DNA of 64,000 nucleotides, from NCBI GenBank assembly GCA_965223215.1, contig CBDCVZ010000010.1, forward strand, positions 1,054,001 to 1,118,000, read 5' to 3'. This DNA comes from JABDMH01 sp965223215 (lineage in GTDB: Bacteria; Bacteroidota; Bacteroidia; Chitinophagales; Saprospiraceae). Positions 46,001 to 55,500 of the stretch are shown piece after piece (position 1 is the stretch's first letter; each line of letters starts with the position of its first letter). The notes beneath the pieces were generated by a model, which worked only from the letters and a program-made list of their open reading frames with translations, ran no database searches and was not told the origin of the DNA. A program made the translations under genes and the position numbers.

Positions 46001-48868
46001 CCTGGAAACATTTGCGGAAGTATGAACACGATCAAGGTACTTGCCTACAATGATTGCGACAGAGAGAAGAAGGAGTGTGAATCCACATTCAAGGTACCGG
46101 AAGCCGAGGAGATCAAGGTTCAATGTCCGGATAATATGACCATCACATCTTGTAAAACCCAGGCAGAGATAAATCAGGCATTTGCAGATTGGTTAGATGA
46201 ATTTACCTATATCGGTGGTTGTGATGCAACTGAGTCAGAATTAGAAGGTGTGCCTCCAACCGTATGTGAAGGTGGGATGGTCACGGTCACTTATGAAGTT
46301 TACGACAAGTGTTCCCGAGATGAATGCACCCGAACATTTACCGTTGATATCGAAGATGCTAACAATTTAAATGTTTATTGTCCATCTCCAGTAACCGAAG
46401 AACCCGATCAGACCCAAGCTGCCATTGACGCTGCCTTTGAAATCTGGAAAAGTGGATTCGGTTACAGTGGAGGTTGCGAGACCTATGCCGTCTATAAGAT
46501 TGGCGATGAAGTCATTGATCTTGACACCCTATCGGCACCTCATGCCTGTGGCGGAGATGTCAAAGTAAAATTAGTAGGGAATTCTCTTTGTATGAAGGAT
46601 TCTTGTGAAAGTGAATTTGTCGTAATAGCCACTGGACAAGCCTTGCTCCTAGCTCTTCCCGGTGGACTCAACGAATGCAAGACCACACCAGGTGTACCAA
46701 CTAAAGCTGATGTACCACCAGCACGTCCGGATGAGGAGGTGATCGGTGCTTACCTCATCGTAAGTGATTGCGTACCCTTTGAATCAATCATGGTCGAAGA
46801 TGTATGTACCGGCCCAGTGATCGATGGCGTGGACTACATCTTTACGAGAACTTATACCGTCACAGCTGATGGCGTTCCACCAGCCGAAGCCAGCGAAATA
46901 TTTGTAATCCGTTATGATCCAAATCCACCGGTGCTAACCGGCGTACCCGGTCATCTTTCTCTTCCCTGTGGAAGTGATTTACCTAGCTGGCCAACCGTCA
47001 CCGCTTATGACGATATCGACGGCATTGTTGAGGTGATCCGTGGTCAGAAAGTGGAAGAAGGTGTATGCGGTCAAAATGTGTACATCAGATATTGGACCGC
47101 CAAGGATGAGTGTGGTAATGAAGTAACTGAGTACCAGACCATCATCATCGGAGGCAATGAAGATCCTCTCTTGATCGTACCTAACGATACCACCATTTAT
47201 TGTGGTCAGGAGATTCCTGAGCCCTGGTACGAGCTCGATGAAAACCGCTGTGTAGATGTTGATGTGGACTTTACGGAAGAGCAGATTGGCTCAGGTTGTG
47301 AGTATGACATCAAGCGAACGTGGGTTGCCAAAGATCGCTGCGGAAATAGTACCACTGCCATGCAGCTGATTCAGTTCCGAGACAATGTTGCTCCCGTGAT
47401 CAAGGTGGTTAACCCAATGATTGCCGGAATAGAAAATGGAGGTGAGATGATTGTTTACGGATGTGATAACCCGCAAGTGCAAATGGGAGATATTGAAGTC
47501 TTAGGTGAATGCTGTGGAGCTGCTGACATAGAACTGAAAGATGAATTGATAGGTGCTAACCTATGTGATCTCTATGGATACTATCGAAAATGGAGATGTT
47601 CCTATACGGTGACTGATGAGGCAGGCAATGTTTCCGTCTTTTACTTCGATGTGCTGCAGTATGATACCACGGCTCCCGAAATTCTAAATGTACCAGAAGA
47701 CTTGCATTTAGAATGCGGTGCTGAATTTCCACCAGCAGATCCCCACGTGATTGTGGATGATGATTGCTCGATGGCGACGACACCGAAATACGAAGAAGCA
47801 TTCTTTACCGATCCTGCAGATACTAACAAAGTTGCTACCGTACGTACCTGGTGGTATGAGGATGCTTGTGGCAATCGGGGTGAAGAATCACAGGTCATTA
47901 CGATTTGTGGATTTGACACCATGTTACTGAAAGCTAACGTTGGAAATAATGTTTGGCATGATGCTAACTTCGATGGCATTCAAGACGCAGATGAATCTGG
48001 GCTCGACGACGTCAAAGTATACCTATACAGTGTGAAAGAGAATGCTGCTTCGGGTAGGGTACTCATTGATTCGACGGTCAGTCAAACCGTAGACAATGTT
48101 GCTGGCCATTTTGAGTTCAAGCATCTCGAGCCTGCAGCGTATCAGCTGGAGTTTGTGGCTCCGGAGAATATGTCTATTACCAATATGAATCAAGGTGCAG
48201 ACGACACCATGGATAGCGATGTCGATCCTACCACTGGCATGACCGGGATTTTCCATTTGCATATGGCAGATGATGTGAAAGACATAGATGCTGGTTTTGT
48301 TCCTACGATTTCATCAGATGTTGGTTTAAGTAGTTTTGTTGCCACCAACCACGGCTGCGAAAACAGGTTAATCTGGCAGACGGAGTCGGAGGTAGAGATT
48401 GAGAAATATGTCGTTCAACGCTCCAACGGTGGTGAGTATATTGCCATTGGTGAATTGAATGCCATCGGTGGACCCGATCTGCTGGTTCAGTATGAGTTTG
48501 AAGATCCAGCACCCAAATCGGCCAATCTGTACAGGCTGAAGATCATGGATATGTCTGGGTACGCCCGCTATTCAGATATTCGAAGTGCCTCAGCTAATTG
48601 TGATGGAGATTCCAATACGGACATCAATGTATTTCCAAATCCAACGCAAGGAAATGCGCAGGTTTCATTCACCACTGAAAAGTCAGGGGAAGTCACCATC
48701 ACTTTGTTTGATCAACTGGGAACAGAATTATCGGAGATCCAAGGATTGTATGACCGAGGTCGCCATGTTGAGCAAATCAAGCTAGCTGACATGCCACAGG
48801 GATTTTATTATGTAAGAATCAATCAAGATGGCGCTATTGGTAATCAAACGGTTATCAAGAGCGAGTAA
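43043..48868 (+). CDS. Giant T9SS surface protein B with 88-residue Cys-rich repeats
   Basis: This protein has about 1941 residues from ATG 43043, chosen over a TTG at 42959. MFQKTTTLLKSLVPVFLLAFSWQLSHG is then a normal signal peptide, and the leader matches those of genes A and C. An N-terminal region (ELDVWCPN...) and one module with DPCKTQADIDYKFGVWLQGF come first. Six 88-residue units follow (CPDYPESISCEEYQDF...CLMEGYVEGEIIERPDDYCGGYLVILYKGKDECDRR...C), then degenerate relatives. The chassis shared with A and C comes next (CPSPVTEEPDQTQ..., WTAKDECGNE, WVAKDRCGNS, GNNVWHDANFDGIQDADESG) and ends in the sorting domain INVFPNPTQGNAQVSF to GNQTVIKS. Likely a surface adhesin or filament-like protein; no enzyme motif is visible. 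Confidence 0.88.
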   Translation: MFQKTTTLLKSLVPVFLLAFSWQLSHGETTCELDVWCPNIVELGEYEYGKTPPKATTIDEFKALGGTIEKYCYEILIKVKDEASEDADCSKKSRYTRYYKIIDDKNGDGRWNDGESKKICIQYYWMLPVPPITPYNPGNREIDPCKTQADIDYKFGVWLQGFYAEGGIDPVSMVYDVNTGNDPVAPPICGGTVTVKLFAYDQACLSSEAWCEATFTVNDPKPLSIICPDYPDAISCAEYKNFRVRDALCTNRDYIQDQECLIEDYVSGEIIQRPDGYCGGYLVILYKGKDNCDREIPAKKCSIMVEPAPLPVTYCPDYPETITCEEYQDFKPKDALCTNREFIKDDGCLMEGYVKGEIIERPDDYCGGYLVILYKGKDECDRRVEERKCTIIVEPAPLPVTYCPDYPESISCEEYQDFKPKDALCTNREFIKDDGCLMEGYVEGEIIERPDDYCGGYLVILYKGKDECDRRVEERKCTIVVEPAPLPVTYCPDYPESISCEEYQDFKPKDALCTNREFIKDDGCLMEGYVEGEIIERPDDYCGGYLVILYKGKDECDRRVEERKCTIIVEPAPLPVTYCPDYPESISCEEYQHFEPIDALCTNRAFIQDEKCLMEGYVEGEIIERPDDVCGGYLVILYKGKDECDRRVEERRCSIMVEPPPLPVIYCPDYPKVISCTEYHYFEPLEAKYSNRQYINDEKCLIEGYVQGEIIERPDDFCGGYLVILYEGKDDCDRDLVAIRCSIEVEAATPPEIICPDFGPITCEEAKDFVPPYAIYDNDPNSQGEFCDIEGEVAGEIIGRPEKCGGKFVVKYTLKADHPDNCTDSDIMKTCEFIVLPPDAPKINCDIITEGLPIPCYKDLAGVIAADSLLLSSTIMTDCDLEAELKVKKPDFLDNCNGTEYEVVYYAMDECGNVSEQCTLTYEIKHELPEAKCSPDYTAPKCSTLDELQLAWSDWIKGFSGSAGDCGGMVKYYLDGVEVSSFPEEFPGNICGSMNTIKVLAYNDCDREKKECESTFKVPEAEEIKVQCPDNMTITSCKTQAEINQAFADWLDEFTYIGGCDATESELEGVPPTVCEGGMVTVTYEVYDKCSRDECTRTFTVDIEDANNLNVYCPSPVTEEPDQTQAAIDAAFEIWKSGFGYSGGCETYAVYKIGDEVIDLDTLSAPHACGGDVKVKLVGNSLCMKDSCESEFVVIATGQALLLALPGGLNECKTTPGVPTKADVPPARPDEEVIGAYLIVSDCVPFESIMVEDVCTGPVIDGVDYIFTRTYTVTADGVPPAEASEIFVIRYDPNPPVLTGVPGHLSLPCGSDLPSWPTVTAYDDIDGIVEVIRGQKVEEGVCGQNVYIRYWTAKDECGNEVTEYQTIIIGGNEDPLLIVPNDTTIYCGQEIPEPWYELDENRCVDVDVDFTEEQIGSGCEYDIKRTWVAKDRCGNSTTAMQLIQFRDNVAPVIKVVNPMIAGIENGGEMIVYGCDNPQVQMGDIEVLGECCGAADIELKDELIGANLCDLYGYYRKWRCSYTVTDEAGNVSVFYFDVLQYDTTAPEILNVPEDLHLECGAEFPPADPHVIVDDDCSMATTPKYEEAFFTDPADTNKVATVRTWWYEDACGNRGEESQVITICGFDTMLLKANVGNNVWHDANFDGIQDADESGLDDVKVYLYSVKENAASGRVLIDSTVSQTVDNVAGHFEFKHLEPAAYQLEFVAPENMSITNMNQGADDTMDSDVDPTTGMTGIFHLHMADDVKDIDAGFVPTISSDVGLSSFVATNHGCENRLIWQTESEVEIEKYVVQRSNGGEYIAIGELNAIGGPDLLVQYEFEDPAPKSANLYRLKIMDMSGYARYSDIRSASANCDGDSNTDINVFPNPTQGNAQVSFTTEKSGEVTITLFDQLGTELSEIQGLYDRGRHVEQIKLADMPQGFYYVRINQDGAIGNQTVIKSE
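43709..45292 (+). repeat. Six tandem 264-bp coding repeats in gene B
   Basis: Unit boundaries recur every 264 bases (ACCGGTGACCTACTG blocks at about 43973, 44237, 44501 and 44765; the related CCAGTTATCTACTG at 45029). The units at 43973-44764 are almost identical at DNA level. The first (43709), fifth (44765) and sixth (45029) are more diverged, so array edges are older than its core. A degenerate seventh relative follows (CPDFGPITCEEAKDF). Confidence 0.9.
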
Positions 48869-49567
48869 CCATCGTATCCCGATTGTGATTGACTGCTTGC
48901 CCGAGTGATTGGGCAAGTGGTCTAATCCCAAGTCTATCGGGTGAATGATGGTGTTATGAAGTGAAACGGTTTTGAGGGTCCATTGGGACCATGGTGGCGT
49001 GCATGGTGTAGCGCGCCACCTTCTTTTTCTTAATAGCTATTACGTCAGCAACGGTTTCTTCCGATGGGAATTATCCACGATGAGCTTTACCCCATCCATT
49101 TCTTAACCTGGCAAGAAATCAAATCGAAATAGTAAAATCACATCTAATTATTTTTTATATGTAAAATCTGATTACATAATATGCTACACCTTAACATATT
49201 AAAGTTGTAAAAGTGTTGAGTAAAACATACTTTTACTCCGGTAAATCAAAACTGTTTTTTTTAATACCCTCAAAGTTTTAATCGAGATTACCCGTTTATG
49301 ATCACACTCAACTTAACCCAAATCTTCTCACTTTTGCTATGAAATGATTACAATCGACTGACCCAAAGATTGAATCTATCTTACTTCCCGTGGCAAGGTT
49401 AGACCTGGAAAGTTGAAACAACAAGGCTGATAGTAACTACTTCTGCAACAAGTGCTGCAGATTGTTGTCTTTGGCAATGCACACTTGTTATAGTTAAAGT
49501 AATTCACACACATATCATCTCCGCTGATCTACAGGTGATTTTGATCGAGGTCTAAACCCGTTCAAAA
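48869..49567. other. Intergenic region between giant genes B and C
   Basis: There are 699 bases. The first ~60 repeat the 3' flank of gene A (28 identical bases, 48875-48902, plus the CTTGCCC/GGGCAAG hairpin). An ACGGTTTTGAGGGT block (48966-48979) recurs after gene C. A terminator is at 48993-49030. The rest is AT-rich, and the end carries the AAACCCGTTCAAAA start context of gene C. No gene is visible. Confidence 0.5.
48993..49030 (+). terminator. Intrinsic terminator after gene B
   Basis: Arms GGTGGCGTGC (48993-49002) and GCGCGCCACC (49011-49020) form ten pairs with one G-U, followed by TTCTTTTTCTT. The same GC-rich design stands after gene C. Confidence 0.85.
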
Positions 49568-52500
49568 ATGAAGAAATTTTCACTTGAAGTAGCTTTTGCA
49601 TTGCTGTTCTGCAATTTCCAACTATCGACATTAATCGCTCAAAACTGCATTCCAGCTGATCCCCTCGATCAATTGGATGTTCGAGCAAGTTGTACACCCG
49701 GTCAACTAGATTGCTCCTCTAGTGAAATGACTGTTGTTGGTGCATTTCTAAGTTCTCCGACAGTTTGCACAACATGCGAACCCGGAGATGTTGTAGAACT
49801 GGATCTTATCCTTACCCTACTCAATGGTACAAGTTCAACACGACCATCAGTGGCCGTATTTGCTGACTTATTTGTGGACGGTGTAGAGAATTGTGTAATT
49901 GCAAGATGTAGTGATGAAGATATACTTCCGATGGCAACAAAGGACATCAATTTTGGAAAGATAGAGTATATCTGTGGTACTTCCCTAATGTTACAAAATA
50001 TTCTTTTATCATGGACCTCGGCAGGACAAAATAACGATTGCCCACACGCATGCCAGGATATTTCTCCTAAATGTGGCAGTCCAAATCCAATCGCAATTAA
50101 TCCTCCATTATTTTGCTCAATTGTTAGTAGCACACCCCCATCATGTCACGGTAGCAGTGATGCAACGATTCAGGCTCTTGCCCAAGGGGGCACAGGCCCA
50201 TATACCTACAGTATTCAACCGGGTGCAGGATCAAACAGCACAGGTTTATTTACAAATCTATCAGCTGGTATAAACTATATAATTTCGATTGTCGATGCTG
50301 ATGGGTGCACATCGACTTGCGACCCAATTTCATTTTCAGACCCTGACATCTTAGTATGTAACATTGATGGATCTACTGACCCCCTCTGCTTTGATGCCTC
50401 CAATGGTACCATTACTGCAAGTGCTACAGGTGGAACCGGGGCTTATACTTTTACCATCAGTCCTGGTGGAACTTCCAATGCGACAGGTCTATTTACCGGC
50501 TTGACTCAAGGCACTTACTCCATTACTGTCAAAGATGATAACAACTGCGAAAGTACGTGTCAAGACGTAACCCTGGGGGCTCCCCCCGCTTTGGTTTGCA
50601 GCATTGATGCATCTACTGACCCCCTCTGCTTTGGTGCTGCCGATGGTACCATTACCGCAAGTGCCTCGGGTGGAACAGGGGCCTATACCTTTAGCATCAA
50701 TCCTGGTGGAACTTCCAATGCGACAGGTCTATTCACTGGCCTGACTCAAGGCACCTACTCCATTACTGTCAAAGATGCCAACAACTGCGAAAGTATTTGT
50801 CAAGACATTACTCTGGAGGATCCGCCAGCTTTGGTTTGCAGCATTGATGGATCTACTGATCCACTCTGCTTTGGTGCTGCCGATGGTAACATTACCGCAA
50901 GTGCTTCAGGTGGAACAGGGGCTTATACCTTTACCATCAGTCCTGGTGGAACTTCCAATGCGACAGGTCTATTCACTGGACTGACTCAAGGCACCTACTC
51001 CATTACTGTCAAAGATGCCAACAACTGCGAAAGTACCTGTCAAGATGTAACTCTGGAGGATCCCCCCGTCTTGGTTTGCAGCATTGATGAATCTACTGAT
51101 CCACTTTGCTTTGGTGCTGCCGATGGTACCATTACCGCAAGTGCTTCAGGTGGAACAGGGGCTTATACCTTTACCATCAGTCCTGGTGGAACTTCCAATG
51201 CGACAGGTCTATTCACTGGTCTGACTCAAGGCACTTACTCCATTACTGTCAAAGATGCCAACAATTGCGAAAGTACCTGTCAAGATGTAACTCTGGAGGA
51301 TCCCCCCGCTTTGGTTTGCAGCATTGATGGATCTACTGACCCCCTCTGCTTTGGTGCTGCCGATGGTACCATTACCGCAAGTGCCTCGGGTGGAACAGGG
51401 GCCTATACCTTCACCATCAATCCTGGTGGAACTTCCAATGCGACAGGTCTATTTACTGGCTTGACTCAAGGCACTTACTCCATTACTGTCAAAGATGCCA
51501 ACAACTGCGAAAGTACTTGTCAAGATGTAACCCTGGAGGATCCCCCCGCTTTGGTGTGCAGCATTGATGGATCTACTGATCCGCTTTGCTTTGGTGCTGC
51601 CGATGGTACCATTACCGCAAGTGCTTCAGGAGGAACAGGGGTCTATACCTTTACCATCAATCCTGGTGGAACTTCCAATGCGTCAGGTCTATTCACTGGC
51701 TTGACTCAAGGCACTTACTCCATTACTGTCAAAGATGCCAACAACTGCGAAAGTACCTGTCAAGATGTAACTCTGGAGGATCCCCCCGCTTTGGTGTGCA
51801 GCATTGATGGATCTACTGATCCGCTTTGCTTTGGTGCTGCCGATGGTACCATTACCGCAAGTGCTTCAGGAGGAACAGGGGTCTATACCTTTACCATCAA
51901 TCCTGGTGGAACTTCCAATGCTACCGGTCTATTTACCGGCTTGACTCAAGGCACTTACTCCATTACTGTCAAAGATGCCAACAACTGCGAAAGTACCTGT
52001 CAAGATGTAACTCTGGAGGATCCCCCCGCTTTGGTGTGCAGCATTGATGGATCTACTGATCCGCTTTGCTTTGGTGCTGCCGATGGTACCATTACCGCAA
52101 GTGCTTCAGGAGGAACAGGGGTCTATACCTTTACCATCAATCCTGGTGGAACTTCCAATGCGACAGGTCTATTCACTGGCCTGACTCAAGGCACCTACTC
52201 CATTACTGTCAAAGATGCCAACAACTGCGAAAGTACCTGTCAAGATGTAACTCTGGAGGATCCCCCCGTCTTGGTTTGCAGCATTGATGAATCTACTGAT
52301 CCCCTCTGCTTTGGTGCTGCCGATGGTACCATTACCGCAAGTGCTTCAGGAGGAACAGGGGTCTATACCTTTACCATCAATCCTGGTGGAACTTCCAATG
52401 CTACCGGTCTATTTACCGGCTTGACTCAAGGCACTTACTCCATTACTGTCAAAGATGCCAACAACTGCGAAAGTACCTGTCAAGATGTAACTCTGGAGGA

Positions 52501-55500
52501 TCCCCCCGCTTTGGTTTGCAGCATTGATGGATCTACTGATCCGCTTTGCTTTGGTGCTGCCGATGGTACCATTACCGCAAGTGCTTCAGGAGGAACAGGG
52601 GTCTATACCTTTACCATCAATCCTGGTGGAACTTCCAATGCGACCGGTCTATTTACCGGCTTGACTCAAGGCACTTACTCTATTACTGTCAAAGATGCCA
52701 ACAACTGCGAAAGTACCTGTCAAGATGTAACTCTGGAGGATCCCCCCGCTTTGGTTTGCAGCATTGATGGATCTACTGATCCACTTTGCTTTGGTGCTGC
52801 CGATGGTACCATTACCGCAAGTGCTTCAGGAGGAACAGGGGTCTATACCTTTACCATCAGTCCTGGTGGAACTTCCAATGCGACAGGTCTATTCACTGGC
52901 CTGACTCAAGGCACCTACTCCATTACTGTCAAAGATGCCAACAACTGCGAAAGTACCTGTCAAGATGTAACTCTGGAGGATCCTCCAGCTTTGGTTTGCA
53001 GCATTGATGGATCTACTGATCCGCTTTGCTTTGGTGCTGCCGATGGTACTATTACCGCAAGTGCTTCAGGTGGAACAGGGGCTTATACCTTTACCATCAG
53101 TCCTGGTGGAACTTCCAATGCGACAGGTCTATTTACCGGCCTGGCTCAAGGCACCTACTCCATTACTGTCAAAGATGCCAACAACTGCGAAAGTACTTGT
53201 CAAGATGTAACTCTGGAGGATCCCCCCGCTTTGGTTTGCAGCATTGATGGATCTACTGATCCACTTTGTCAAGGTGCTGGTGGTACCATTTCCGCAAGTG
53301 CTTCAGGTGGAACAGGGGCCTATACCTTTACCATCAATCCTGGTGGAACTTCAAATGCGACAGGTCTATTCAGTGGCCTGACTCAAGGCACTTACACCAT
53401 TACTGTCAGGGATGCCAACAACTGCGAAAGTACTTGTCAAGATGTAACCCTAACTGATCCTAGCGGGCTGTTATGCAGCATTGATGGATCTACTGATCCC
53501 CTCTGCTTTGGTGCTGCCGATGGTACCATTACCGCAAGTGCTTCAGGTGGAACAGGGGCTTATACCTTTACCATCAGTCCTGGTGGAACTTCCAATGCGA
53601 CAGGTCTATTCACTGGCCTGACTCAAGGCACCTACTCCATTACTGTCAAAGATGCCAACAACTGCGAAAGTATTTGTCAAGACATTACCCTGGAGGATCC
53701 GCCAGCTTTGGTTTGCAGCATTGATGGATCTACTGATCCACTCTGCTTTGGTGCTGCCGATGGTAACATTACCGCAAGTGCTTCAGGTGGAACAGGGGCT
53801 TATACCTTTACCATCAGTCCTGGTGGAACTTCCAATGCGACAGGTCTATTCACTGGCCTGACTCAAGGCACCTACTCCATTACTGTCAAAGATGCCAACA
53901 ACTGCGAAAGTACCTGTCAAGATGTAACCCTGGAGGATCCGCCAGCTTTGGTTTGCAGCATTGATGGATCTACTGATCCACTCTGCTTTGGTGCTGCCGA
54001 TGGTACCATTACCGCAAGTGCCTCGGGTGGAACAGGGGCTTATACTTTTACCATCAGTCCTGGTGGAACTTCCAATGCGACAGGTCTATTCACTGGTCTG
54101 ACTCAAGGTACTTACACCATTACTGTCAAAGATGCCAACAACTGCGAAAGTATTTGTCAAGATGTAACTCTGGAGGATCCGCCAGCTTTGGTTTGCAGCA
54201 TTGATGGATCTACTGATCCCCTCTGCTTTGGTGCTGCCGATGGTACCATTACCGCAAGTGCCTCGGGTGGAACAGGGGCCTATACCTTCACCATCAATCC
54301 TGGTGGAACTTCCAATGCGACAGGTCTATTTACTGGCTTGACTCAAGGCACTTACTCCATTACTGTCAAAGATGCCAACAACTGCGAAAGTACTTGTCAA
54401 GATGTAACCCTGGAGGATCCCGATATTCTTACCATCACTTCAATCATACCGACTTGCGTTGATGGGCAGCGTTTAATCAATATTGACTTGGAAGTAGCTG
54501 GTGGGACTCCAACCTACTCCTACAATTGGCAGGGTCCCAGTGGTTCAAGCTTCACTACTCAGGACTTATCAGCTGTACCAGAAGGGCAGTACAGCGTGAC
54601 TGTAACAGATATGAATGGGTGTAACACCACTTCATCTACCGAACTGTCCGGATGCTGCCTCTTGGAAGTCACGTGTCCTCCCATAAATCAGGAAATTTAT
54701 AATTGTAATAATCCGGTACCAACCTGTGCTACGACATTAGATGAACTTTCAGCCCTCGGTATTACTCTAGGCTCTAATCCATGCGGAGAAATTCTATTCA
54801 CCTGTAGCGATAACGGAGCTCCAGATTACTGTGAAGATAATAGCGTAATTCGAACGTATTTCATATGGGATGATCTGACACCCGTTGGTGGAGCCGCAAA
54901 TGGTGTTTGGGACCAAAATGAAGATTTTGAAATATGTGATATCATTTACCAGATCGAAGCCCTGCAAGGTCCTACTAATAACTGTGCCGCTCCCATATCG
55001 TTTCCACCATGCTCAGATCCGAACGTAATGGCCGATGCCTATGACGCATGGATTCTTGAATTTGGTGCATCAGGTGGGGACTGCAATGGTGGTACACGTG
55101 TATTTGTAGACGATGTCGAGGTGCTCGACTATCCTCTTTTCTCCAGCCTTGATCTATGTGGTGATACCGTTGAAATCACAGTCGTAGCCTTCAATGATTG
55201 CAATCCGGATGGCATCACCTGCTCAAGTTTCTTTGGAATCGAGGCAGAGTCGCCATTGACAGCGACATGTCCAGGAAATGAAAATGGGCCTCAAGATCAA
55301 CCACAATCGATTGTCGATATTGATTTCGCCAGCTGGCTTTCCGGATTTGGTCACAACGGAGGTGGTTGTGACTTAATCGTGACTTACCGTGTGGACGGTG
55401 TGGTAACGCCATTAGCCGATATCCAAGCACCCGAGGCTTGTGGCGGTCAAGTGACTGTCGAAATCACAGTAACCTCTCCTTGTCAAGAGGACAAGTGTGA

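Noticed and set aside
51106..53457. Serial 73-residue plus-strand frames (MLWCCRWYHYRKCF...) repeating every 240 bases
   Set aside because: They are an alternative frame of the gene C repeats, kept open only because the units are nearly identical.
50357..54433. Regular direct repeats that could suggest a CRISPR array
   Set aside because: The period is 240 bp, units are contiguous without unique spacers, and the whole stretch is an open reading frame.
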